A stretch of DNA of 64,000 nucleotides from Hymenobacter siberiensis (GCF_018967845.1 NZ_JAHLZZ010000001.1:868001-932000); one strand, 5' to 3'; shown: positions 8,971 to 18,147, counted from the stretch's first letter. The notes: generated from the sequence alone by a model not told the origin. Numbers and translations: made by a program.

Positions 8971-9432
8971 GCCGTGCACTACTTGCCGCTCAGCGCCCTC
9001 ACCTTCTACTCGGGCAATGCCTAGGGCTGGGGCTGCTACGTGGAGTACCTGGGCAAAGACCTGGGCCTGCACCGTGAGTCCGAAGCCGAGCCGGGCAAGT
9101 GGGAGTGGGACCTGGTGCGCTCGGCCCGCGTGGTGCTCGATATGGGCATTCACGACCGGGGCTGAACGCCCGCGCCTACATAGGCCGCCAACGTGCCGGG
9201 CCAGGACGACATCACGGAGCGCGGAATCACCCGCGTTACTACCTGGCCGGGCCAGTGCCTGAGCTACAAAGTGGGCACCGACCGCAGCGAGCAAATGAAG
9301 GCCCGCCTGGCGCGCCAGCCCGGTTTCTACCTGCGCCGCTTCCACGCCGCTTACCTGGCCCTCTTGGGCCTGCCGCTGGAAGTGGTGGCGCGCCACATCG
9401 CGGCCGTGTACGCCGCCCAGGGCAAGGAATGA
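8971..9432 (+). pseudogene. Decayed C-terminal fragment of a DUF885 family gene
   Basis: Reading one frame from 8971 to 9432 gives a sequence that resembles the C-terminal part of DUF885 (putative peptidase) proteins. It includes GWGCYVEYLGKDLGL, a VRSARVVLDMGIHDRG segment, ITRVTTWPGQCLSYKVG, and a final FYLRRFHAAYLALLGLPLEVV region. The frame is broken by three stop codons (near 9022, 9163 and 9181) but no frameshift. The HExxH-type N-terminal half is absent. The 5' edge abuts a palindromic repeat, which may mark the break point. The family assignment rests on motif memory only. Confidence 0.65.
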
Positions 9433-9464
9433 AGTAGCGCGAACTTTCCAGTTCGCGCTACGGC

Positions 9465-10367
9465 CTACGCCAGCCGGCTGCCGGCCGCCGTCACCGTGAG
9501 GGTCACTTCCTGCCCCACCACCAGCGCTAGGTTGTTGGCCTCGTGGCCCACCGGGAAGCCGTAGCCCACCGGGAAGTCGTAGAGGCGGGCATAGGAATTG
9601 ATGATTTCGAGGGCCGTGCTGCCGAAGGGCACGGTATTGTCGCGCATGGCCGAAAAGTGGCCCACCACCAGCCCGGCCAACCCGGCCAGCTGCCCGCTGC
9701 GGTGCAGGTGCAGCAGCATCCGGTCGATGTGGTAGAGGTACTCGTCGAGGTCTTCCAGAAACAGGATGCGGCCCGCAAAGCCGGCCTGCGAGGCCGTGCC
9801 CGTGATGGTTTGCAGGAGGCTCAGGTTGCCGCCCACCAGCGCGCCGGTAGCAGTGCCGGGCCAGTTGAGGGCATGCGGAGCCACTTCGATGGGCTGAAAG
9901 GCTTCGCCGAACAACGCCCGTCGCAGGGTTTCCAGTGCCAGCTCGCCGCCGGCCTGATGGAACAGCACCGGCATTACGCCGTGGATGCTGGCGTAGCCCA
10001 GGGCCAGCAGGTGGGAGTTGAGCACCGTGATATCGGAGAAGCCCGCCACCCACTTGGGGTGGGCACGAAAGCCGGCGAAGTCCAGCCCGTCCACGATGCG
10101 GGCCGTGCCGTAGCCGCCCCGGGCGCACAGAATGGCCCGGATGGCCGGGTCGTCGAGCTGCTGCTGAAAATCACGGCGGCGCAGGTCGTCGTCGCCGGCA
10201 AACTGGTGGTGGTTGCCGCCAACGCTTTCGCCCAGCACCACCTTCAGTCCCCAGCTTTTCAGGGTGGCAATGGCGGGGGCTAGCTCAGCGGCCGAGATTT
10301 TGCGAGCCGGACTCACAATGGCGACGCGCTGACCGGCGCGCAGGGCGGGAGGGATGGAAATGGACAT
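9465..10367 (-). CDS. LD-carboxypeptidase (peptidase S66 family)
   Basis: The 300-residue protein matches the S66 family of cytoplasmic murein tetrapeptide carboxypeptidases, which remove the terminal D-alanine from muropeptides during peptidoglycan recycling. Visible hallmarks are RGGYGTARIVDGLDF, the nucleophile serine in GFSDITVLN, a GGNLSLLQTI segment, a late catalytic Glu region (FLEDLDEYLYHIDRML) and the C-terminal VGHEANNLALV with the catalytic histidine. There is no signal peptide, as expected. The length is typical. It is a single gene facing away from the esterase that follows. Confidence 0.93.
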   Translation of the reverse strand: MSISIPPALRAGQRVAIVSPARKISAAELAPAIATLKSWGLKVVLGESVGGNHHQFAGDDDLRRRDFQQQLDDPAIRAILCARGGYGTARIVDGLDFAGFRAHPKWVAGFSDITVLNSHLLALGYASIHGVMPVLFHQAGGELALETLRRALFGEAFQPIEVAPHALNWPGTATGALVGGNLSLLQTITGTASQAGFAGRILFLEDLDEYLYHIDRMLLHLHRSGQLAGLAGLVVGHFSAMRDNTVPFGSTALEIINSYARLYDFPVGYGFPVGHEANNLALVVGQEVTLTVTAAGSRLA

Positions 10368-10521
10368 GACGGAGCGGGATTAAGCAGCCACAAATAACGC
10401 AGGCTGTATCTTCGGAACCAGCGCGGCCCCACCCGGCCACCCCAACGCCGGCTCGCCTGCCGGCGTTGATGCCCAAACCGGCCGCCGCTGTATTATCCGG
10501 CTACTATTTTCTCTTTTTGTG

Positions 10522-11766
10522 ATGAAAATACTTTTTCTCTTCCTTGCCACCCTGCTGTTCACGGCCGCCCAGGCGGCCAGTGCCCAGGGCGTTATCGACA
10601 CCACCGGCGGGCGCTACTACCGGCCGCTGTTCCCCAACGTGACCGTGGCTTCGGGCGTGGCCTTTGGCGCGGCCGTAAACTCGGTAGGTACCAACCAGGC
10701 GCTGCTTATGGATATTTACCAGCCCACCGGCGATGCGCTGGCCCGGCGGCCGGTTATCATCTTCGCCCACCAGGGCGGCTTCGTGACGGGCCTGCGCACC
10801 GATGCCTACATGGTAGACGTGTGCACAAAGTTTGCCCGCCTGGGCTACGTCACGGCCAGCATCGACTACCGGCTGCTGGACTTCAGCATCGTTCTCGGCG
10901 GTGGTTTCGATACCGTGAACATTGCCAAATCGGCCATTCGGGGGATGCAGGATTTGCGCGCCGCTGTGCGCTTCTTCCGCAAAGACGCGGCTACTGCCAA
11001 CGCCTACCGCGTCAATCCCGGCTACATCATCGTGGGCGGCTCGTCGGCTGGGGCGTTTGCCGCGCTCGAAGTCGGTTACCTTGATAAAGCCCCCGAAGTG
11101 CCTGCTTACGTGGGTATTGTCGCCCTGGGCGGCGTGGAGGGCGTGAGCGGCAACCCAGGCTACAGCAGTCTGCCCCAGGCCGTGCTCAACCTGAGCGGAG
11201 CCACCGAAAGCCCCAATTACATCGAGGCCGGCAACGCGCCGCTGTGCAGCGTGCACGGCACCGCCGATGGCACCGTGCCCTACCTGCAAGGCCGGGTGGG
11301 CTCGTTCCTGCCGCCCAAGTACGTGTATGGCAGCGGCCGGCTCAATCCCCGCGCCACCGCCCTGGGCATTCGTAACACGCTGCGCACCTTGCGCGGTGCG
11401 GGCCACATTCCCTTCGAGACTAATGCGGCCTACGCCGACACGACCTTCCGCACCATCCGCGATTTTCTGCGGCCCGTGCTGGCCCTGCCCGGCCTGGTGG
11501 TGACGGCCGCCCAGGCCCCGGCCGCGCCCGCGCCCGCGCCCGCCGCCCAAGCCTACCCCAACCCCGCCGCCGACGCCATCCGCATCCTGCTGCCCGCCGC
11601 CTGGGCCAATATTGCCGAGGCTCAGCTGCTCGATGCCGCCGGGCGCGTGGTGCGTACCATCAGCCCCACCACCCCCACGCTGGACGTGCTACGGGGCACC
11701 CTCAAGGCCGGCATCTACCTGCTGAAATTCCCTGGCCAGGCGCCGGTTCGCATCGAGTTTCGCTGA
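10522..11766 (+). CDS. Secreted alpha/beta hydrolase (esterase) with T9SS type A sorting domain
   Basis: A Sec signal peptide (MKILFLFLATLLFTAAQAASAQ) is followed by a carboxylesterase-type alpha/beta hydrolase. The oxyanion-hole region is FAHQGGF, the nucleophile is in GGSSAGAF, an aspartate is in HGTADGTVP and the histidine is in GHIPF. After an Ala/Pro-rich linker the C-terminus is a type A T9SS sorting domain (AYPNPAADA...AGIYLLKF). The enzyme is therefore expected to be exported across the outer membrane to act on an extracellular ester; the substrate is unknown. A GTG three bases earlier could also start translation, but the ATG gives a normal signal peptide. Confidence 0.9.
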   Translation: MKILFLFLATLLFTAAQAASAQGVIDTTGGRYYRPLFPNVTVASGVAFGAAVNSVGTNQALLMDIYQPTGDALARRPVIIFAHQGGFVTGLRTDAYMVDVCTKFARLGYVTASIDYRLLDFSIVLGGGFDTVNIAKSAIRGMQDLRAAVRFFRKDAATANAYRVNPGYIIVGGSSAGAFAALEVGYLDKAPEVPAYVGIVALGGVEGVSGNPGYSSLPQAVLNLSGATESPNYIEAGNAPLCSVHGTADGTVPYLQGRVGSFLPPKYVYGSGRLNPRATALGIRNTLRTLRGAGHIPFETNAAYADTTFRTIRDFLRPVLALPGLVVTAAQAPAAPAPAPAAQAYPNPAADAIRILLPAAWANIAEAQLLDAAGRVVRTISPTTPTLDVLRGTLKAGIYLLKFPGQAPVRIEFR

Positions 11767-11870
11767 TTAACTCAAACCGCTTTGCGGCTAACAGGATTTA
11801 TTAATTTATTGATAAACAAATAGATATGAAATATTCCTGACATTTCGTGGCTATTTGGTGTTTGGGAGAA

Positions 11871-13139
11871 TTATGCCCCGGCCGTTGCCTCGGTGCGGGC
11901 CTGCACCGTTTGCACTGCCCCGCTCAGCGGCCGCACTGCGCCCCGCCGCGCCACGAACAGACCATTGGTCCTCAGCTCCTGGCGCCAGGCCCACAGCTGC
12001 TGGAGGGCTACCGGGCCGGTGGCATAAGGTCCGTTCGCGTCAGTTTGTAGGGCGGTGGCGGGCAGCTCCAGCCAGGTCAGCACCTCGCGCAGCACACCCA
12101 CGTCGGCGTGGCGCAGGTAGGTATCTATTTCCAAGGCGTGGGTCAGCTGCGTTTCTGGGGCATCGGCCCGCTTGGCATAGCCGTAGCGGTAGCCGCGCCG
12201 CAGGGCCAGCACATCGGCCAGCACCGCCGAGCCGGTGGGATGCCCGCCCGCGCCGCGCCCGCGCAGAAACTGCGGGCCGGCGTATTCGGCGTCAATCACC
12301 ACCCCATTAAACTCGCGCTCGACAGTAAATAACGGCGACTCCGGCCCCAGCAGCTGCGGCGTAACCAGCGCCGTGATGCGGCCACCCGGCAGGCGCTGCA
12401 CGGCCGCTACTACTTTGATTTTCTGCCCCTGCGCCGCCGCGAAAGCAATATCCGCCGCGCTGATTCCTTCGATGCCCAAATTCACTACCTCCTCAGCTTC
12501 CAGAAAAACCCCATAGGCGTGGGCCGCCAGAATCACGGCCTTCGAGCGCGGGTCAAACGCGCCCATGTCCAGCGACGGGTCGGTTTCGGCGAAGCCTTTG
12601 GCCTGGGCCTCGGCCAGGGCTGTTGCGTAGTCAGTGCCTTCCTCGCTCATACGCGTCAGCACGTAGTTCGACGAGCCGTTGAAGATGCCCTGCACCGCCC
12701 GCAGCGGCTCGTGGCTGAAGTAGCCATCCAGCGTGCGAATGATGGGAATGCTGCCGCACACGGCCGCTTCGTACAGTAACGTGCCACCGAAATCCAGCTC
12801 CAGCTGCACCAGCTCGGGCAGGTGCCGGGCCAGCATGGCCTTGTTGGCCGTGGCCACGCGGCGGCCCTGGCGCAGGGCCGCGCTCACCAGCCGGAAAGCC
12901 TCGGCCGGGTCGTCGATGACTTCTACCAGCACGTCCAGCGTCGGGTCGGCCAGCAAGTCATCCGCTCGAAAGCTGAAGTGCCCGGCGGACAGCGTACGGG
13001 GCTTATCGGGGTTTTTCACGGCAATGCGGGCAATGGTCAGTCCCAGTTCCGGCTGCCGCTGCACGATGTCATAAAAGCCCTGTCCTACGCAGCCAAAGCC
13101 AATCAGGCCAATGCGCAGGGGTTGTTTCTCAACGTCCAT
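11871..13139 (-). CDS. hom: Homoserine dehydrogenase
   Basis: The protein reduces aspartate 4-semialdehyde to homoserine, the branch point to methionine and threonine. It has an N-terminal nucleotide-binding loop (LIGFGCVGQGF), a catalytic-domain signature NGSSNYVLTRM followed by AEAQAKGFAETDPSLDMGAFD, and a C-terminal domain. It is 422 residues from the ATG at 13139; a TTG two codons upstream is less likely. It is the last gene of the met operon on the minus strand, downstream of metX and separated from it by a palindromic repeat. It is the stand-alone enzyme, not fused to aspartokinase. Confidence 0.95.
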   Translation of the reverse strand: MDVEKQPLRIGLIGFGCVGQGFYDIVQRQPELGLTIARIAVKNPDKPRTLSAGHFSFRADDLLADPTLDVLVEVIDDPAEAFRLVSAALRQGRRVATANKAMLARHLPELVQLELDFGGTLLYEAAVCGSIPIIRTLDGYFSHEPLRAVQGIFNGSSNYVLTRMSEEGTDYATALAEAQAKGFAETDPSLDMGAFDPRSKAVILAAHAYGVFLEAEEVVNLGIEGISAADIAFAAAQGQKIKVVAAVQRLPGGRITALVTPQLLGPESPLFTVEREFNGVVIDAEYAGPQFLRGRGAGGHPTGSAVLADVLALRRGYRYGYAKRADAPETQLTHALEIDTYLRHADVGVLREVLTWLELPATALQTDANGPYATGPVALQQLWAWRQELRTNGLFVARRGAVRPLSGAVQTVQARTEATAGA

Positions 13140-13158
13140 TCTCAAAGGGAAAAAAATG

Positions 13159-13263
13159 CGTCATGCCGAGCGCCGCCGAGGCATCTCGCGTGTGGTAGCA
13201 ATCCAATCATAAGAAAAGAATTGCTGCTGCACGCGAGATGCTTCGGCGGCGCTCAGCATGACG
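13159..13263. repeat. Long inverted repeat inside the met operon
   Basis: The 34-base outer arms (CGTCATGCCGAGCGCCGCCG... and ...CGGCGGCGCTCAGCATGACG) are almost perfect reverse complements, with a second inner pair (AGCAAT/ATTGCT). The layout and sequence resemble the GCAGCGAAG-family repeats at 2662, 18189, 33115 and 52843. It lies between metX and hom and would fold strongly in the operon transcript, possibly lowering hom expression or protecting upstream mRNA. Confidence 0.75.
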
Positions 13264-13285
13264 TTCTGATTGTTTTTGGAATTAG

Positions 13286-14314
13286 TTAATGCACGAACGT
13301 AGGCGCGTAAAACAGCTCCAGAAAGTGCGTGATGGCCGCCGTTTCCAGCAAAAAGCCGTCGTGGCCGTAGCGCGAGTCCAGCTCGGCATACATGGCCCCC
13401 GGAATGTGCGCCGCCAGCTCGCGCTGCTCGCTCAGCGGGAACAGCACATCCGACGTAATGCCCAGTACCAGCGTGCGCGCCCCAATGCGGGCCAGCGCCG
13501 CCGGCACCCCGCCCCGGTGGCGGCCGAGGTTATGGGTGTCCATGCTCCGGCTCAACGACACGTAGCTATAAGCGTCGAAGCGCGACACCAGCTTGTCGCC
13601 CTGGTAGCGCTGATAGGCGCTGGCGCGGTGCTGGCGTAGCAGCGCGTCGTTGTCGGGGTCGGTCTGGGTTTCGGCGTAGGCCTCGTAGCTGCGGTAGCTG
13701 AGCAGGGCCATGGCGCGGGCGGCGCGCAGGCCATCGTCGCCCCCGCCGGGCTGGCCGGCGGCATAGGTCGGGTCGGCCTCAATGGCCAGCCGCTGGGCCT
13801 CGTTAAAAGCAATTCCCCAGGCCGAATGCCGGGCGTTGGTAGCGATGACAATCAGATGGTCGAACAAATCGGGGCGCAGCACGGCCCATTCCAGCGCCTG
13901 CTGCCCACCCAAAGAGCCGCCAATCAGTGTGTTGATATCCGCCAGGTCCAGCTCCTCCCGCAGTGCCTCGTGCGCCGCCACCAGGTCCCGGATGCTGAGC
14001 AGCGGGAAGTGCTGGAAGCGCGCCCGGCCGGTGGCCGGGTCGGCATCGAGCGGGCCGGTAGTGCCGTAGCATGAGCCCAACACGTTGGCACACAAGATAA
14101 ACCACTCCGAAGGGTCGTAGTGGCAGCCCGGCCCTACCAGGCCCGGCCACCAAGCCAGCACGTCGGCATTGGCCGTGAGGGCGTGGCACACCCACACCAC
14201 ATTGTCGCGTTCTTCGTTGAGTTGGCCCCAGGTCTGGTAGGATACATGCGCCCCGGTCAGGGTTTCGCCGCTTTCCAGCTTAAGGTCAGGGAGTTCAAAT
14301 AGTTGGGTTGGCAT
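13286..14314 (-). CDS. metX: Homoserine O-acetyltransferase
   Basis: MetX transfers acetyl from acetyl-CoA to homoserine, activating it for sulfhydrylation. The 342-residue alpha/beta hydrolase-fold protein has the early HALTANADV motif, the nucleophile Ser134 in GGSLGGQQALEW, and the catalytic histidine in RYGHDGFLLE near the C-terminus, with the acid in GITSDVLFP. The length is typical for the family. It lies between metY and hom in the same operon. Family members can prefer acetyl- or succinyl-CoA; acetyl is the usual case next to metY. Confidence 0.95.
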   Translation of the reverse strand: MPTQLFELPDLKLESGETLTGAHVSYQTWGQLNEERDNVVWVCHALTANADVLAWWPGLVGPGCHYDPSEWFILCANVLGSCYGTTGPLDADPATGRARFQHFPLLSIRDLVAAHEALREELDLADINTLIGGSLGGQQALEWAVLRPDLFDHLIVIATNARHSAWGIAFNEAQRLAIEADPTYAAGQPGGGDDGLRAARAMALLSYRSYEAYAETQTDPDNDALLRQHRASAYQRYQGDKLVSRFDAYSYVSLSRSMDTHNLGRHRGGVPAALARIGARTLVLGITSDVLFPLSEQRELAAHIPGAMYAELDSRYGHDGFLLETAAITHFLELFYAPTFVH

Positions 14315-14464
14315 AATTCAATTAAATAGCACAGCTTTAGAACCAGCGAATCGGCCCGGAACAATAGTTTCTCACTCCCATTTCTCCTCCCATCACGGAA
14401 GAGGCCCGGGCCGATGCACCAATTCTTTTTTAGTAGTTAAGCGTTAACCACTAACCACTAACCA
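14315..14464 (-). other. Structured spacer between metY and metX
   Basis: On the minus strand this 150-base spacer contains a perfect 10-bp stem (ATCGGCCCGG with CCGGGCCGAT) closing a purine-rich loop of about 45 bases. Just after metY there are tandem GTGGTTA units (14443-14468). It could be a processing site, an attenuator or a second regulatory RNA. It does not match the SAM-I, SAM-II or SAM/SAH patterns known to me. Confidence 0.4.
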
Positions 14465-15856
<1,392 letters not shown>

Positions 15857-15896
15857 TTAAGCGTGAAGCGTTGAATATTTCAGGTTTTAATCAGGG

Positions 15897-16562
15897 CTAT
15901 AGCTGGGCCAGCGCATCGAGCAGCACGGCCGGGTCGGGACGTTCCTTGAAGTTGGCCTCGGTGGCGGCCCACGCAATACTGCCGTCCTGGGCAATAATAA
16001 AGGTGCCCGTCAGAGGCAATTCGCCACTGTCGTCGCCGTTGAACACGGCCAGGTCGATGCCCACGCCGTGCAGGGTGTGGTACACGGCATCGCCTACTTG
16101 GTAGGCCAGTCCGTATTGCTTGGCCACCGTATTGCCAGCATCGCTGAGCACCGGGAATTGCAGGTTTTTTTCCTCCGCCGTGAGGCTGGTCAGGTCCGGC
16201 GTTTGGGGCGAAATGGCCACCAGTGTGGCGTTATTCGCGGTAAAGTGGGCCAACGCCTGGTTGTAGGCCCGCAGCTGCACGTTGCAATATGGGCACCAGT
16301 TGCCCCGGTAAAACACCAGCACCACCGGCCCAATTGCCCGCAGGCTGGCGAGCGAAACCGGCTGCCCATTGGCGTCGGGGAGGGTGAAATCGGGCGCAAC
16401 CTGGCCGGTGCGGAGGCTGTGCTGAGCCAGACCAGCCGCGTGTACGGCTGCAATGCCGGCATCAATGGTTTGGCTGGCGGTAGCGGGCAGCACATTGGCC
16501 AGGTGTTGGGCAGTAGCAGCCAGTTCGGGCTGAATGGACGCAGGAGCGATGAGCGTAGGCAT
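15897..16562 (-). CDS. Peroxiredoxin-like (AhpC/TSA) protein, first gene of the met operon
   Basis: The 221-residue cytoplasmic protein has a thioredoxin-like fold with an AhpC/TSA-type domain. GQVAPDFTLPDANGQPVSL is followed by the redox-active CPYC in FYRGNWCPYCNVQLRAY (about residues 90-93), then PVLSDAGNTVAKQYGL. It belongs to the peroxiredoxin-like proteins that carry an N-terminal extension of about 55 residues before the domain. It lies 52 bases upstream of metY and downstream of the SAM-I riboswitch and cysteine leader, so it is probably co-regulated with sulfur amino acid synthesis. The specific substrate is unknown. Confidence 0.88.
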   Translation of the reverse strand: MPTLIAPASIQPELAATAQHLANVLPATASQTIDAGIAAVHAAGLAQHSLRTGQVAPDFTLPDANGQPVSLASLRAIGPVVLVFYRGNWCPYCNVQLRAYNQALAHFTANNATLVAISPQTPDLTSLTAEEKNLQFPVLSDAGNTVAKQYGLAYQVGDAVYHTLHGVGIDLAVFNGDDSGELPLTGTFIIAQDGSIAWAATEANFKERPDPAVLLDALAQL

Positions 16563-16569
16563 ACGAAGT

Positions 16570-16735
16570 GGAATGAAAAAAAGGGATTTCTTCGTTAGGA
16601 CCTGGCCGCTAGGGTCAATTTGCCTGGTTCGGTACGCAGCGAGCCGGCGGTAAGCAGGGCCGTTTTAGCCAATCAGCCGGCGTAGCCAATTGGCACGCCC
16701 GGACGCTACGGCATTCCCACGAAGAAGAAAAGGAG
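16570..16735 (-). other. Structured leader segment ending in a T-run
   Basis: On the minus strand, TTCTTCGT (16726-16719) can pair with ACGAAGAA (16595-16588), closing a long domain. Inside is a clear hairpin, CCGGGCGT...ACGCCGG, with a GCCAATTGGC tip. The domain is followed by TCCC and seven Ts (16582-16576), 13 bases before the peroxiredoxin-like start codon, which looks like an intrinsic terminator or attenuator. A GGCTAA segment (16680-16675) could pair with TTAGCC of the upstream leader hairpin as an alternative fold. Confidence 0.45.
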
Positions 16736-16739
16736 AGGG

Positions 16740-16762
16740 GGCTAAGCCGAAATCAGCTTAGC
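16740..16762 (-). promoter_or_regulatory. Hairpin overlapping the stop codon of the Cys leader peptide
   Basis: GCTAAGC (16762-16756) and GCTTAGC (16747-16741) form a 7-bp stem with an 8-base loop on the minus-strand RNA. The 5' arm contains the last cysteine codon and the TAA stop of the leader peptide, so a ribosome stalled on the Cys codons would disrupt it. Confidence 0.55.
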
Positions 16763-16916
16763 AACAACACGGGCAACAACAACACATTCGCATTCGGGCG
16801 AGGCTGGCGACCTGATTGTGGCCGCAAGGGGCCGAAATAGCAAAACCCGAAACCATGGTGCGCAAAGCAGCCGGAGCATTCGGGTTGAAAAAAGCGGAAC
16901 GAGAAGAATTTTCCAT
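16758..16916 (-). CDS. Cysteine-rich leader peptide of the met operon (putative)
   Basis: This is a 52-codon ORF between the SAM-I riboswitch and the first structural gene. It ends in RMRMCCCCPCCC followed directly by the stop, so seven of the last eight codons are cysteine (codons 45-48 and 50-52). Such a run is what a ribosome-mediated attenuator sensing Cys-tRNA would need. Polycysteine upstream ORFs that sense cysteine are established in mycobacteria. Here the stop codon lies in a hairpin. The start is uncertain: ATG at 16916 begins eight bases after the riboswitch, and internal ATGs at 16856, 16793 and 16787 would give shorter peptides with the same tail. Translation itself is inferred. 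Confidence 0.6.
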   Translation of the reverse strand: MENSSRSAFFNPNAPAALRTMVSGFAISAPCGHNQVASLARMRMCCCCPCCC

Positions 16917-16923
16917 GGCACTC

Positions 16924-17040
16924 GAATCATCTGCCCCATCGTGGCCGAGGCCGCTAGTGGGTAGGAATTGGCACCTTTCGTTGAGCGAAGGTTGCCAGTG
17001 GGTCACGGAGCCTAGTCTCTCGCCACTTCTGTATAAAACT
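16924..17040 (-). ncRNA. SAM-I (S-box) riboswitch
   Basis: Read on the minus strand, the segment has the conserved S-box core. This comprises AGAAGTGGCGAGAGACT, the GTGACCCACTGGCAACC junction, a P3 hairpin TTCG...CGAA, AGGTGCCAATTCCTACC, and a closing AGATGA. These are the hallmark positions of SAM-I aptamers, which switch off methionine genes when S-adenosylmethionine is abundant. It lies about 360 bases upstream of the peroxiredoxin-like gene and of metY, metX and hom. The leader-peptide ORF starts directly after it. Confidence 0.88.
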
Positions 17041-17084
17041 TGAAAACTGCCCACCGTTAGCGGGGAGTACCTGTTTGGTATCGG

Positions 17085-17116
17085 CAAATGTACGAGAGAA
17101 TTTTTGGGATGAGCAA
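17085..17116 (-). promoter_or_regulatory. Promoter of the met operon leader
   Basis: On the minus strand TACATTTG (17092-17085) fits the -7 consensus TAnnTTTG. TTG (17116-17114) lies 21 bases upstream in the -33 position. Transcription would begin about 40 bases before the SAM-I aptamer. Confidence 0.6.
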
Positions 17117-17182
17117 GTATTCCCTCGAAAATATTTTTTAGAGGCAGATGATTTTGGCCTCTCGGCCTACCCATCCAGACGC

Positions 17183-17213
17183 AAAAAAGCCACCCTGAAA
17201 CAGAGTGGCTTTT
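17183..17213 (-). terminator. Terminator of the LysM gene
   Basis: On the minus strand AAAAGCCAC and GTGGCTTTTTT form a hairpin with flanking T-run, just downstream of the LysM gene stop codon. Confidence 0.8.
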
Positions 17214-17239
17214 CTCACCTTTTTTCTGCAAAAAAGTAC

Positions 17240-17521
17240 CTAGAGACTAGGTAGGGTCAACACCTGACCGATTTCAATCAGGTCGGGGTTGTTGCCGATG
17301 AGCGCCTTGTTGGCGTCGTATATCTGGTGCCACTTAGCGGCGTCGCCGTAGTGGTGCTTTGCAATTTTAGAAAGAGAGTCGCCGCTTACTACGGTATACG
17401 TATCGCCGGTAGCATCCGGTTTGGCATTGCCAAAAAAATCGGTGCCGCCAGCCGCTGGCTTAGCCGCGGGCTCTACGGGCTTCTGGTCGCCTTTGTCGCT
17501 GATGAAATCGAAGAGTCCCAT
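17240..17521 (-). CDS. Small LysM domain protein
   Basis: The 93-residue protein has a short N-terminus (MGLFDFISDKGDQKP), a Pro/Ala-rich linker and a C-terminal LysM domain (TYTVVSGDSLSKIAKHHYGDAAKWHQIYDANKALIGNNPDLI...GQVLTLP). LysM domains bind peptidoglycan or related glycans. There is no signal peptide. The layout resembles the C-terminal half of the cytoplasmic BON-LysM protein Kbp/YgaU of enterobacteria, which binds potassium, but the BON domain is missing here. It is monocistronic with its own terminator. Confidence 0.88.
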   Translation of the reverse strand: MGLFDFISDKGDQKPVEPAAKPAAGGTDFFGNAKPDATGDTYTVVSGDSLSKIAKHHYGDAAKWHQIYDANKALIGNNPDLIEIGQVLTLPSL

Positions 17522-17704
17522 GGTTTCGGTGATTAAATGGAGAGATAGATTCTGCCGGAAACGCTTGCAGGCGGGCCGACGGGGTTGCTATACGGGCAAG
17601 CTTAGGCGGGGTTACGCCCTAAACTCTTTTGCGTCTGCGTCGTAAGTCGACGAGTCCGCACCTTGCGCGTCATCTTCATTCTTTCACCATTACCCTTTGT
17701 GCAC

Positions 17705-18124
17705 ATGAAACTTCAGTCTCTTTTTTCGCTCCGTTACTTCGCCAGCCTGTTGCTGCTTGTGTCGCTCTTTGCCGCTTCCTGCAGCAACGACAAGGGCAAG
17801 GTGGAAGGCGTGAACATGCTGTACGGCACCGATAGCAAGGTGTGGAAAACCGCCAAGGAAACCGACACCAGCGGCGACAAAGTGAAGCAAACCGATGCTC
17901 AAAAACAGGAAGAGCTGCGCATTTTCGCCAACGGCACCTACAACATGACCGGTGCCAGCGGTGCCGTGTCGGGCAAATACACGTTCGACCAGGCCGGCAA
18001 AACCATCACCATGACCCCCGACGGTGCTACCACCAGCAACACCTTCGCTGTGGAAACCCTCACCGACAAGAAACTCACCCTGAAGTCGGCCGACGGTGCC
18101 GCGCTGATGCTGGAAAAGGAGTAG
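17705..18124 (+). CDS. Small lipoprotein, lipocalin-like
   Basis: From ATG 17705 the protein is 139 residues. An N-terminal hydrophobic segment ends in FAASC (lipobox, Cys about 27). The mature part has alternating beta-strand patterns (LRIFANGTYNMTGASGAVSGKYTFDQAGKTITMTPDG...TLTDKKLTLKS) typical of the small lipocalin-like lipoproteins of Bacteroidota. No catalytic motif is seen. An upstream start at 17663 would spoil the signal peptide. A strong terminator follows. Confidence 0.75.
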   Translation: MKLQSLFSLRYFASLLLLVSLFAASCSNDKGKVEGVNMLYGTDSKVWKTAKETDTSGDKVKQTDAQKQEELRIFANGTYNMTGASGAVSGKYTFDQAGKTITMTPDGATTSNTFAVETLTDKKLTLKSADGAALMLEKE

Positions 18125-18147
18125 ATTACTCTGGATTCAACCCAACG

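Noticed and set aside
8854..10128. A 424-codon open frame on the minus strand
   Set aside because: It is a GC-rich shadow of the LD-carboxypeptidase gene in another frame; its protein is Arg/Gly/Pro-rich with no recognisable domain.
14315..14464. Second SAM riboswitch between metY and metX
   Set aside because: It has a hairpin but none of the conserved SAM-I, SAM-II or SAM/SAH core positions.
16570..16735. Possible 6S RNA in the met leader
   Set aside because: It has a closing stem and T-run but lacks a convincing central bubble and long paired arms; it is better explained as part of the operon leader.
16758..17231. A 157-codon minus-strand frame spanning the SAM-I riboswitch
   Set aside because: The upstream two thirds cover the riboswitch and promoter and do not look like protein; only the distal leader-peptide part ending in the Cys run is kept.
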